A stretch of 64,000 nucleotides of DNA from JARFUG01 sp050485365 (GTDB lineage: Bacteria; Desulfobacterota; Desulfuromonadia; Desulfuromonadales; JACZKF01). The notes beneath the pieces were generated by a model that saw only the letters and a program-made list of their open reading frames with translations, made no database searches and was not told the origin of the DNA. Below are positions 49,705 through 57,940 of the stretch, one piece after another. The DNA is taken from assembly GCA_050485365.1 (NCBI GenBank), contig JBJHBH010000005.1, forward strand, positions 1 through 64,000. The letters run 5' to 3'. The translations under genes and the position numbers were made by a program. Position 1 is the stretch's first letter. Every line of letters begins with the position of its first letter.

Positions 49705-50510
49705 CCACTCTATCCCTCGTCTTCGATCCTCTCTTCCACGTCCCCTTTGTCAACGGCCTTCTGCTGGTGCCGCTGGCAGCCCTTCTCGGCGCCTATCTGC
49801 GCCTTCGCGAGGAGTGGCTCGCCTCACTGGCCTTCGCCCAGGTCGCCGCGGCCGGTGGGGTTTTGAGCGTGATTCTGCACGCGCCGGTCATTCTTGCCTC
49901 GGTGCTGACCGCCGCCCTTGCGGGGGTCGGCAAGGGGCTGCTGCAGCGGGCCGGCAACGACAACTACGCGATCCTCATCCTCATGGGGTGGAGTGTGGCC
50001 CTTCTGGTGGCCGCCAACTCCCCCCACGGCGAGATGCTCGGCAAGGCGCTCATGGACGGGCAGCTCTACTTCACCGGATGGAGCCACCTCTATGCCGCTG
50101 TGCTGGTCCTCGTCCTCCTTGCGGCGCTGCTGCCGTGGTTGTCGCCGAAACTGCTCTTGGCGCGTCTTTTTCCCGACCACTTCAGCGCCAATCAGCTCCC
50201 CGGGTGGCGCTACCACATGCTCTTCGATTTTCTGGTCGTGATCACTCTCGCCGTCACGACGACGGCCGTGGGGGTGATGGCCACCTTCGCCCTCGTTTTC
50301 GTCCCCGCCTGGATCGCCTTTCGTCTGGCGACGAGCTGGCGTTCTACACTCGTTCTCACGGTGGTTCTGGCCGTGGTCGTCTATCTGCTCGCCTTTGTCG
50401 CCGCCATCGTCTTCGATCAGCCCTTCGGGCCGGTGCTGGTGGCCTTTCTGGCCCTTTTGGGGCCGCTGCGTTTCCTGCAGCCGGCGCAGCATGGAAACGG
50501 TGCCGCCTGA
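49701..50510 (+). CDS. znuB: Metal ABC transporter permease (ZnuB-like)
   Basis: 269 residues with about eight membrane helices. The family pattern is present: LPLAALLGAYLRLREEWLAS, FAQVAAAGGVLSVIL, then VGKGLLQRAGN and later FDFLVVITLAVTTTAVGVM with VFVPAWIAF. It overlaps the ATPase gene (ATGA at 49701). It completes the znuABC-like transporter that moves zinc from the periplasm to the cytoplasm. No terminator hairpin is obvious after it. Confidence 0.9.
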   Translation: MTTLSLVFDPLFHVPFVNGLLLVPLAALLGAYLRLREEWLASLAFAQVAAAGGVLSVILHAPVILASVLTAALAGVGKGLLQRAGNDNYAILILMGWSVALLVAANSPHGEMLGKALMDGQLYFTGWSHLYAAVLVLVLLAALLPWLSPKLLLARLFPDHFSANQLPGWRYHMLFDFLVVITLAVTTTAVGVMATFALVFVPAWIAFRLATSWRSTLVLTVVLAVVVYLLAFVAAIVFDQPFGPVLVAFLALLGPLRFLQPAQHGNGAA

Positions 50511-50542
50511 GGGGTCGCGAAAATATGAGTAGTCGTGAAACG

Positions 50543-51877
50543 TCACCGTCTGCATCGATGCAGAAACTCCTCCACATCCGCCAGCCCCAGGGTACGACAG
50601 GTGATCGCATAATCCGGAAAGACCTCCTGCAGCCGCTGCGCCTTGCGCTCAAGCTCGAGTGGTCTGAAGCGCTCGGGATTCAGCTTTATCTCAGCCGCCA
50701 GAATCTCTCTTTTCAGGTCGTTGACCGCCACCAGATCGATTTCATTGCGGTTCCCCTTTTCCCACCAGCTTCCGACGCGATTAAAGTCGCCCGTTGAGGC
50801 GACCAACTGCCCGAAGAAGCGCTCCAGCATCTTTCCGCACCAAGTGGACCAATCGCGTTCGATGATTTCGCGCACATACGACATGTTGCCTGTCTCCACG
50901 GCCGAGCGGTGACGAAAGATGAAACGAAACCAGAAATGGAGAAAGTTGTCGTGGATGGCGAATTTCACGGCGCGGCTCCCCGGTTTGGCACCCAAGGGGC
51001 GGACAGCGCGGATGAGAGAGTACTCCTGTTCCAGTCTCGCCAGATAGGCGCCGGCCTGGATTGCCAGAGTGGAGTCGATTTCGGAGCGGGAGGTTTTTCC
51101 TGAGGCGATCAGCTCGAGGATGGAGAAGTACGTGCCGTACTCACGGCCGAACTCTTCCACGAGCAGATTCTTCCCCTCGTTCAGAAAGGGCGAATGGGGA
51201 GAGAGGATCAATTCCAAAGCTACGTCGCGCGTCAGAGCCCCGGCTGAGGCGAGAATATCCAGGTACTTGGGAAGACCGCCGGTGATCGCCCAGACGGAGA
51301 AAAGCTCTGCGGCGTCGTCAACTGCATGGTCCCGCATAATTTCCCGAACCGTCCCTATGGAGAATGGCTGCAGCTGCATGATCCGGTCGGCGCGGCCGAA
51401 GAGCGGCTCCTTCGATTCTTCAAAGATGCGATGCATCAGTCGCTGCACCGAGCCGATGAAGATAACGTGAAGCCTGCTCTTTGCCTTATGGAGATCCCAA
51501 AGGCGCTGAAGCTCGGAATAGACCGCCGGGTTTATCGCGAAAAACTCCTGGAATTCGTCAACGATGACCGTCAGTCGCTCGGCACGGGAAAGCTCGATCA
51601 ACAATGAGAAGATTTCGCGGAAGTGACGGATCTCACCGATCACCGGGACATCGATGCGGGAGCGTATCTCCTCGGCGAACTCCTCACACAGCAGCGATTC
51701 GGATTTCTTCGACACAAAGAGGTAGAGGGCGCGGCGCTTCTCGGCAAACTCCAGCGCCAACATGGTCTTTCCCACCCTGCGACGACCGGTGATGACCGTC
51801 ATTCTTCCCGACTGCGCCACCTGCTCATGCATCGTCTCAAGGACGGCCAACTCGTCGATCCGATCATAAAATTTCAT
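50543..51877 (-). CDS. AAA ATPase with DUF234 C-terminal domain (archaeal ATPase type)
   Basis: 444 residues. Walker A is GRRRVGKTMLALEFA, Walker B is LTVIVDEFQEFF, with IFIGSVQRLM as sensor-like motif, then a winged-helix region and the DUF234 domain (about 330-444) with NEIDLVAVNDLKREILAAEIK, a restriction-endonuclease-like Asp-x-Lys pattern (Asp in EIDLV, Glu/Lys in AAEIK). Such proteins are widespread in archaea and bacteria; their function is not settled, though a nuclease or defence role has been proposed. The start has a strong palindromic region upstream (51892-51928). GC content and style fit horizontal spread. Confidence 0.85.
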   Translation of the reverse strand: MKFYDRIDELAVLETMHEQVAQSGRMTVITGRRRVGKTMLALEFAEKRRALYLFVSKKSESLLCEEFAEEIRSRIDVPVIGEIRHFREIFSLLIELSRAERLTVIVDEFQEFFAINPAVYSELQRLWDLHKAKSRLHVIFIGSVQRLMHRIFEESKEPLFGRADRIMQLQPFSIGTVREIMRDHAVDDAAELFSVWAITGGLPKYLDILASAGALTRDVALELILSPHSPFLNEGKNLLVEEFGREYGTYFSILELIASGKTSRSEIDSTLAIQAGAYLARLEQEYSLIRAVRPLGAKPGSRAVKFAIHDNFLHFWFRFIFRHRSAVETGNMSYVREIIERDWSTWCGKMLERFFGQLVASTGDFNRVGSWWEKGNRNEIDLVAVNDLKREILAAEIKLNPERFRPLELERKAQRLQEVFPDYAITCRTLGLADVEEFLHRCRR

Positions 51878-51891
51878 ATGGCCTCGCCGTT

Positions 51892-51928
51892 AAAGTAATG
51901 GTGATTACCGTAATGGTGGTTACTTTAA
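51892..51928. promoter_or_regulatory. Palindromic operator-like region before the DUF234 ATPase gene
   Basis: TAAAGTAA and TTACTTTA frame two direct copies of GTAATGGTGATTAC-like units (GTAATGGTGATTAC and GTAATGGTGGTTAC), 15 bp upstream of the ATG at 51877. The layout suggests a repressor or self-regulatory site. Confidence 0.6.
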
Positions 51929-51983
51929 CATGGAGTCCAGGGAAAAGTGAAGATCGAGCCCCCATTAGACCGACGTGGCCTAA

Positions 51984-53417
51984 TCACACCCCCAGCGTCT
52001 CCACCCCACCCCCTCCAGGCGCGGCCGCCGATCTCGGCGCCGCGCCTTTTTCGTGCCTGAAGCGCCGCGTGACGACCCTCAGGCGCCAGCTGAGCAGGAC
52101 GGCGGCGGCGGTAAGCCCGGCGATGAGGCCGATCCAGAAGCCGGCGGCGCCCATCGGCTCTCTCCACAGGGAGGTGAGCCCCAGGGTGTATCCCACCGGA
52201 AGCCCGACGACCCAGTAGGCGAAGATGAGAAGGTACATCGGCACCCGGGTGTCCTTGTAGCCGCGCAGCGCCCCGGCGGTGCTCACCTGGATTGCGTCGG
52301 AGAGCTGGAAGAGGGCGGCGAGAGCGAGGAGCGCCGCGGCCGATGCGGCGACCTCGGCGTTGTCGGTGTAGAGGGCGGCGATGGCGCCGGGGAACAAAAG
52401 GGTGAAGGCGGCGCTGAAGAGGGCCAGGAAGGCCGTCAACGCAATGCCGACCGACGCGGAGCGCCGGGCGTCCGAAGGGCTCTGCCGCCCGATGGCGTGC
52501 CCGACGCGCACGGAGATGGCGGTCGAGACGCTCAGCGGCACCATGAAGACGAGAGAGGCGAAGTTGAGGGCGATCTGGTGGGCCGAGACGACGGCGGCCC
52601 CCAGCGAGCCGAGGAGCAGGGCGATGACGCCGAAGATGCTCGCCTCGACGAAGAGGGCGCACCCGATGGGGAGCCCGAGGCGCAGGATCTGCCCGAGCTC
52701 GCGCGGATCGGGGCGAAACCCTCCGCGCAGATGCCCCTGGCGAAAGACCTTCCCCCGCGCCACGATGGCGATCATCCCCAGGCACATCACCCACATCGTC
52801 GCGGCGGTGGCCCAGCCGCAGCCGACCCCGCCCATGGCCGGAAAGCCGAGCTTGCCGTAGATCAGCACCCAATTGGCCACGACGTTGAAGCCGAGCCCCA
52901 CGAAGGCGACGACCATGCTTGGCCGGGTGCATGAGAGCGCCTCGCTGAAGTGGCGCAGCACGAAGAAGACGGCGATGGCCGGCACCCCCCACGAGAGGGC
53001 CTTCAGGTAGGCGACGGTGAGCGGCGCGGCCGCCGCGTCGACCTCCATGAAGGCGAGAAGGGGAGCGGCGTTGCGCAAAAGGGCGATGAGCACGACGCTC
53101 AGCGCCAGAGCCAGCAGGAGAGCCTGACGCACATGATGGCCGATCTGCGCCCCCTTGCCCGCCCCATGGAGCTGGGCCACCGAAGGGGTCACCGCCATGA
53201 GGATGCCGAGCATGAAGAGAAAGACCGGGAACCAGATGCTCGACCCCATCGCCACCGCCGCAAGGTCGACGGAGCTCACCCGTCCGGCCATGACGGTGTC
53301 GACGAAGCCCATGGCGCACTGGGAGAAGTGGGCGGCGATGAGCGGAGCGCTCAGGACGCAGAGAGCCTTGAGCTCAGCGGCGCTGCGCCCGGCAAGAAGG
53401 CGGTTCGGTATCTTCAC
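51984..53417 (-). CDS. MATE family multidrug/toxin exporter
   Basis: 477 residues with twelve transmembrane helices and two homologous halves (APLIAAHFSQCAMGFVDTVM in the first; a matching second half beginning near GLPIGCALFVEASIFGV). It uses an H+ or Na+ gradient to export cationic drugs. A GTG start at 53417 has only a weak ribosome binding site. It is divergent from guaC with a 44-bp gap, so the promoters share that space. NorM-type is likely, but the branch was not verified. Confidence 0.93.
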   Translation of the reverse strand: MKIPNRLLAGRSAAELKALCVLSAPLIAAHFSQCAMGFVDTVMAGRVSSVDLAAVAMGSSIWFPVFLFMLGILMAVTPSVAQLHGAGKGAQIGHHVRQALLLALALSVVLIALLRNAAPLLAFMEVDAAAAPLTVAYLKALSWGVPAIAVFFVLRHFSEALSCTRPSMVVAFVGLGFNVVANWVLIYGKLGFPAMGGVGCGWATAATMWVMCLGMIAIVARGKVFRQGHLRGGFRPDPRELGQILRLGLPIGCALFVEASIFGVIALLLGSLGAAVVSAHQIALNFASLVFMVPLSVSTAISVRVGHAIGRQSPSDARRSASVGIALTAFLALFSAAFTLLFPGAIAALYTDNAEVAASAAALLALAALFQLSDAIQVSTAGALRGYKDTRVPMYLLIFAYWVVGLPVGYTLGLTSLWREPMGAAGFWIGLIAGLTAAAVLLSWRLRVVTRRFRHEKGAAPRSAAAPGGGGVETLGV

Positions 53418-53461
53418 GGTATACTCAATCAGATCTGATCGTCTTACGGTAAGGAGGCCCC

Positions 53462-54499
53462 ATGCGCATCGAGCACGACCTGAAACTCGGCTTCAAGGAC
53501 GTCCTGATCCGCCCCAAGCGCTCGACTCTCAAGAGCCGCTCTCAGGTCTCGCTGGAGAGGACCTTCACCTTCCTGCACAGCCGACGCCAATGGAGCGGGG
53601 TTCCGGTCATCGCGGCCAACATGGACACCGTCGGCACCTTCGAGACGGCGGCGGTCCTCGCCGAGCACGGCCTGCTGACGGCGCTGCACAAGCACTACGA
53701 TGTGCAGGAGTGGGACGATTTTCTCGCCTCGCGCGACGCGTCGATCTTCTCGCGCATCATGGTGAGCACCGGCACATCGGAGCACGATTTCGAGAACCTC
53801 GGCCGGATTCTGGAGCGCCACCCCAAGCTGGAGTTCATCTGCATCGACGTCGCCAACGGCTACGCCGAGGCCTTCGCCGACTTCGTCGGGCGGGTGCGCG
53901 ACGCCTTCGAGGACAAGACGATCGTGGCGGGCAACGTCGTCACCGGCGAGATGGTCGAGGAGCTCATCCTCTCGGGGGCCGACATCGTGAAGGTCGGCAT
54001 CGGCCCCGGATCGGTCTGCACCACCCGGGTCAAGACCGGCGTCGGCTATCCGCAGCTCTCGGCGGTCATCGAGTGCGCCGACGCCGCCCACGGCCTCGGG
54101 GGGCGCATCATCTCGGACGGCGGCTGCGTCTGCGCCGGGGACGTGGCCAAGGCCTTCGGCGGCGGGGCCGATTTCGTCATGCTCGGCGGGATGTTCGCCG
54201 GCCACGACGAGAGCGGCGGCGAAATGGTGCAGCGAAACGGCCGGCAGTTCAAGCTTTTCTACGGCATGAGCTCGGCCATCGCCATGGAGAAGCACGCCGG
54301 GGGGGTCGCCGAGTACCGCGCCTCCGAAGGCAAAACGGTGGAGGTCCCCTACCGCGGCCCCATCGTCGGGACGGTGCGCGACATCCTCGGCGGGGTCCGC
54401 TCGGCCTGCACCTACGTCGGCGCCTCGGCCCTGCGCGAGCTCACCAAACGAACCACCTTCATCCGCGTCACCGAGCAGGAGAACCGCAGCTTCGACTGA
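53462..54499 (+). CDS. guaC: GMP reductase
   Basis: The enzyme converts GMP to IMP with NADPH. The 345-residue protein opens with the GuaC-specific KLGFKDVLIRPKRSTLKSR and has the catalytic loop GIGPGSVCTTRVKTG with Cys186, the IMP-site ISDGGCVCAGDVAKAF and GGMFAGHDES. The length and lack of a CBS insertion separate it from IMP dehydrogenase. AAGGAGGCCCC precedes the ATG. The 44-bp divergent gap with the MATE gene contains an AGATCT palindrome. Confidence 0.96.
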   Translation: MRIEHDLKLGFKDVLIRPKRSTLKSRSQVSLERTFTFLHSRRQWSGVPVIAANMDTVGTFETAAVLAEHGLLTALHKHYDVQEWDDFLASRDASIFSRIMVSTGTSEHDFENLGRILERHPKLEFICIDVANGYAEAFADFVGRVRDAFEDKTIVAGNVVTGEMVEELILSGADIVKVGIGPGSVCTTRVKTGVGYPQLSAVIECADAAHGLGGRIISDGGCVCAGDVAKAFGGGADFVMLGGMFAGHDESGGEMVQRNGRQFKLFYGMSSAIAMEKHAGGVAEYRASEGKTVEVPYRGPIVGTVRDILGGVRSACTYVGASALRELTKRTTFIRVTEQENRSFD

Positions 54500-54512
54500 A
54501 AAAACAAAAACG

Positions 54513-54562
54513 CCTCACGCCCGCTCCTTTCAGTCGCTCGAGCTCGCAGAGGCCGCAGAGAA
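54513..54562 (+). repeat. Half copy of the CTCACGCCCG/GCAGAG repeat
   Basis: CCTCACGCCCGCTCC...CTCGCAGAGGCCGCAGAGAA matches the reverse complement of the right arm of the element at 63660-63774. It is directly downstream of guaC. Confidence 0.7.
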
Positions 54563-54595
54563 AAGCTGCAGAGACTTAAAGACATTCTTACAGAG

Positions 54596-54678
54596 CTGGA
54601 CAGGATGATCAGGACAAAGACAAGGTCAGCGCCAGGTTTTCTTTGTGCTTATCCTGAATATCCTGAATATCCCTGTTG
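54596..54678. repeat. GGACAGGAT/ATCCTG inverted repeat
   Basis: CTGGACAGGATGATCAGGAC and, 50 bp on, ATCCTGAATATCCTGAATATCC form an imperfect hairpin, with ACAAAG and CTTTGT inside. The left motif is shared with 39466. It lies downstream of guaC and just past the end of the YhcH gene, and no gene is seen. Confidence 0.6.
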
Positions 54679-54693
54679 AATTCACTTTTGGTC

Positions 54694-55182
54694 TTAACCG
54701 CGATCGAACGGGGGCCTCATCAGCAGGCTCAGGCGAATCTTCACGACCACCTTCCTCACCTCTTCCGGGCCTTCTCCCACCGTCAGCGAAGGCATGTGGG
54801 CGTCTTCGGGGAGGAAGAAGGCGAAGAGGCCGGGGGTGATCGTCATGCGGGCGGGGGCGGATGCGGGATGGCGATAGAACTGCGCATCTTTCGCCGGATC
54901 GTAGGAGGTCGATACCTCCAGCCCCTGCGCCGGAGTCCACTCCATCGCCTCGGCGCCGCCGAGGACGATCTGGACGTCGGCGTACTCCCGGTGCGTCTCC
55001 AAAATCGCCTCCTCGCGGGGACGGGTGGCGTACGTCATCACCCGGGCAAAGACGTCCTCCCCCTGCAGGGGGTACTCCCCGTCGGGCGTATCGGGTGAAA
55101 GGGAGAGGAGAAATCCGAAGACCTTCTCCCAGCTCTCCCCGTAGGGGTAGTCGGCCCAATTCTCAAGCCTGTCGACGATCAT
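54694..55182 (-). CDS. YhcH/YjgK/YiaL family protein
   Basis: 162 residues of the DUF386/YhcH cupin-like family. Motifs: THREYADVQIVLGGAEAMEW, then DAQFYRHP, FAFFLPEDAHMPSL with the metal-ligand His and VRKVVVKIRL near the C-terminus. Members bind a metal and are linked to sugar (sialic acid) or anomer chemistry; the enzyme activity here is not known. It follows no sugar genes. It ends 195 bp from guaC, convergent. Confidence 0.88.
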   Translation of the reverse strand: MIVDRLENWADYPYGESWEKVFGFLLSLSPDTPDGEYPLQGEDVFARVMTYATRPREEAILETHREYADVQIVLGGAEAMEWTPAQGLEVSTSYDPAKDAQFYRHPASAPARMTITPGLFAFFLPEDAHMPSLTVGEGPEEVRKVVVKIRLSLLMRPPFDRG

Positions 55183-55297
55183 TCAAAAATCCTTTCATTG
55201 CACCGAAACAAGAAGAGACCACGGAAGAAGCCCGTGGTCTCGGCAAGAATAGTACGAGTTGGATTCAAAGAGCAACCCCCCTCGCGCCCACCCAAAA

Positions 55298-55400
55298 GGG
55301 TCTCGGGGCGTCCGCGCAGAGGGTGTCCGGCGCCCGGATGGCTCCAGCCAAACCCCAGGGATGGGTTCATGCGTCCCTCGGAGCGGACGTCCCGAGATCC
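55298..55400 (+). repeat. ~103-bp palindromic dispersed repeat, copy D (subtype 2)
   Basis: GGGTCTCGGGGCGTCC...GGACGTCCCGAGATCC, with inner TCCGGCGCCCGGATGGCTCC. The reverse complement of copy C (40886) matches it almost base for base. Copy D lies between the YhcH start and the aconitase stop (10 bp past it). Confidence 0.88.
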
Positions 55401-55409
55401 TCCCCCGAC

Positions 55410-57353
55410 TTAACCCGAGGGCGCCACCTGCTCGCGCACCCAATTCAATGTTCCTCCCGCGATGAGATGGCTGCGCTGGCGCTCGGAAACCTCGAGAATC
55501 ACCGTCATCGGCTCTCCGTCGACCCTGATCTCGATCTCCTCGTCGCCGCTCTCGAGCTGTTTGCGGATCCCGGGGAATTCGACCTTCGACCCCTTGGAGA
55601 CGCGACCGTAGTCGTCCGGGTTCTTGAAGACGAGGGGGAGGATGCCGAAGTTGCACAGGTTCGCCTTGTGGATGCGGGCGAAGCTCTTGACGATCTTGGC
55701 CCGCACCCCCAGATGCCGCGGCGCCAGGGCGGCGTGCTCGCGGCTCGATCCCTGTCCGTAGTTGTCGCCGCCGACCACGACGACGTCGCCGAGCTCGCGG
55801 CACTCTTTGTGGAAGTCGGGGGCGATCTGGTAGTAGACGAACTCGCTGATGGCGTCGATGTTCGAGCGCAGCGGCAGCACGCGGTTGCCGGCGGGCATGA
55901 CGGTGTCGGTGGAGATGTTGTCCTCCACCTTCAAAACGACGGTGGCCGTCAGAGCGTCGGGGAGAGGGTCGAGGTCGGGGAACGGCTTGATGTTGGGGCC
56001 GCGCACCACCTCGGTTTTGCGAAGCTCGTCGGAGGGGAAGATGATGGAGGACTCGTCGACGAGGTACTTCTCGGGGTCGTGCACCCGGGGGTAGGGTATC
56101 TCGGCGGCGAGGTCGCGCGGGTCGGTGATGACCCCCTTCAGCGCCGAGGCGGCGGCCGTCTCGGGAGAGCACAGATAGACCTTATCGTCGACGGTCCCCG
56201 AGCGCCCCGGGAAGTTGCGCGGGAAGGTGCGCAGGCTGACCTGCCCCGTCCCCGGCGCCTGCCCCATCCCGATGCAGCCGAGGCACCCCGACTGGTGAAT
56301 GCGGGCGCCGGCCAGCAGCAGCGGCATCACTCCCCCTTGGTCGGCGACGTTCTCCAGGACCTGCCGGCTCCCGGGGTTGATGTGGAAGCTGGTGTCGGGG
56401 GCGCTGTGGCGCCCCTCGGCGATGCGGGCCGTCACCATGAGATCGCGAAAAGAGCTGTTGACGCTGCTGCCGACGATGACCTGATCGACCTTCGTCCCGG
56501 CCACCTCCCGCACCGTCTTGACGTTCCCCGGAGACGACGGGCAGGCGATGAGGGGCTCGACCTGCGACAGGTCGAGCTCGGCGTACTCGTCGTACTCGGC
56601 CCCCTCGTCGGCCGAGAGCTCCTGCCAGTGCTCGCCGCGCCCCTGGGCCTCCAGGTACGCCCGGGTCCGTTCATCCGAGGGGAAGACGGTGCTCGTGGCG
56701 CCGAGCTCGGTCCCCATGTTGCCGATCGTCTCGCGGTCGGTGGCCGAGAGGGTCTTCACCCCGGGGCCGTAGTACTCAATGATCTTGCCGACGCACCCCT
56801 TGACGTCGTAGCGGCGCAGCATCTCGAGAATGACGTCCTTGGCGCTCACCCACTCGGGGAGCTCGCCGGTGAGCTTCACCCCCAGCACCTTGGGGCAGGG
56901 GAAGCTGTAGGGCATCCCCGCCATGGCGAGCGCCACGTCGAGCCCCCCCGCGCCGATGGCGAGCATCGAGACGCCCGCCGCCCCCGGGGTGTGGCTGTCG
57001 GCGCCGATCATCGTGAGCCCCGGACGCCCGAAGCGCTCCATGTGCACCTGATGGGAGACGCCGTTGCCCGGGCGGCTGAAGTGGATGCCGTAGCGGGCGC
57101 AGGCGGTCTGCAGATAGCGGTGGTCGTCGGCGTTCTTGTTGTCTGTCTGCAGCAGGTTGTGATCGACGTACTGCGCGGCGAGCCCCACCTTGACCCGGTC
57201 GAGGCCCAGTGCCTCGAACTCGAGCATCGCCATGGTGCCGGTGGCGTCCTGCAGCAAGGTGTGGTCGATGCGAATGGCGATCTCTTCGCCGGGGACGAGG
57301 CGCCCCTTCTCCAGGTGCGCCGTGAGGATCTTGTGGGTGAGATTCTTCGCCAT
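55410..57353 (-). CDS. acn: Aconitate hydratase, Aquifex type
   Basis: The enzyme isomerises citrate and isocitrate in the TCA cycle using a [4Fe-4S] cluster. The 647-residue protein is shorter than AcnA/AcnB and of the form found in Aquifex and Geobacteraceae. Family motifs are GADSHTPGAAGVSMLAIGAGGLDVA, VIVGSSVNSSFRDLM, SGCLGCIGMGQAPGTGQVSLR (two of the cluster cysteines, the third earlier near YLCSPET) and YGQGSSREHAALAPRHLG in the swivelling domain. AAGGAGCGGCC precedes the ATG. The mitochondrial-type alternative is unlikely from length. Confidence 0.95.
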   Translation of the reverse strand: MAKNLTHKILTAHLEKGRLVPGEEIAIRIDHTLLQDATGTMAMLEFEALGLDRVKVGLAAQYVDHNLLQTDNKNADDHRYLQTACARYGIHFSRPGNGVSHQVHMERFGRPGLTMIGADSHTPGAAGVSMLAIGAGGLDVALAMAGMPYSFPCPKVLGVKLTGELPEWVSAKDVILEMLRRYDVKGCVGKIIEYYGPGVKTLSATDRETIGNMGTELGATSTVFPSDERTRAYLEAQGRGEHWQELSADEGAEYDEYAELDLSQVEPLIACPSSPGNVKTVREVAGTKVDQVIVGSSVNSSFRDLMVTARIAEGRHSAPDTSFHINPGSRQVLENVADQGGVMPLLLAGARIHQSGCLGCIGMGQAPGTGQVSLRTFPRNFPGRSGTVDDKVYLCSPETAAASALKGVITDPRDLAAEIPYPRVHDPEKYLVDESSIIFPSDELRKTEVVRGPNIKPFPDLDPLPDALTATVVLKVEDNISTDTVMPAGNRVLPLRSNIDAISEFVYYQIAPDFHKECRELGDVVVVGGDNYGQGSSREHAALAPRHLGVRAKIVKSFARIHKANLCNFGILPLVFKNPDDYGRVSKGSKVEFPGIRKQLESGDEEIEIRVDGEPMTVILEVSERQRSHLIAGGTLNWVREQVAPSG

Positions 57354-57446
57354 GGCCGCTCCTTCGTGAACTTTTCAATAAGGATATCTGAAAGTTCGAA
57401 GGAGTCCACGGAGCGAGGGGGGATAGGAGGCGAACGAGAAGGGGGC

Positions 57447-57878
57447 TCAGCTCTCCAGGCTGCCGGGGTCGGCTCCTCCTTCGCTGAGCGGCAGGACGAT
57501 CATCAGCACCCCCTCTTCACAGGCGGCGCGGATCTGTTCGCGGTCGATGTGGGGCGGCAGGGCGAAGGCGCGGCTGAAAGCGCCGCAAGGGCGTTCGATG
57601 CGGTGGTAGTGCCGGGCGTCCCTCTCGACGCGGCGCTCCCCCTCCACGAACAGGGTGTTTCCCTCCAGACGCAGCGAGATCGCCTCCTCCCCGACCCCCG
57701 GGACTTCCACGGCGATCACCACCCCCCGCTCGTCCTCGTAGATGTCGGCCAGGGGCTGCCAGTTTCCCTGGTCGGGAACCTCCGGCCCCGTCTCCTCTCG
57801 CCTGTGCTCGAACAGTCGGTCCATCTCGGCCTGCAGGGTACGCAACTCGGCCAGAGAGTCGATCTTCATCACGGACAT
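57447..57878 (-). CDS. Hsp20/alpha-crystallin small heat-shock protein
   Basis: 143 residues. The alpha-crystallin domain spans about 40-130: WQPLADIYEDERGVVIAVEVPGV, RLEGNTLFVEGERR, HRIERPCGAFSRAFALPPHID, and EEGVLMIVLPL, which holds the family A-x-x-x-n-G-v-L motif. The C-terminal I-x-I motif is missing, so oligomer size may be small. GAGAGGCC precedes the ATG. It lies 62 bp downstream of the AAA-Lon gene on the same strand, linking it to that proteostasis operon. Confidence 0.92.
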   Translation of the reverse strand: MSVMKIDSLAELRTLQAEMDRLFEHRREETGPEVPDQGNWQPLADIYEDERGVVIAVEVPGVGEEAISLRLEGNTLFVEGERRVERDARHYHRIERPCGAFSRAFALPPHIDREQIRAACEEGVLMIVLPLSEGGADPGSLES

Positions 57879-57940
57879 GACGGCCTCTCCTCAAATGCAA
57901 GGGTGTCGGCCGATTCTTTGCCACAGCGCGCGCCCCTCTG

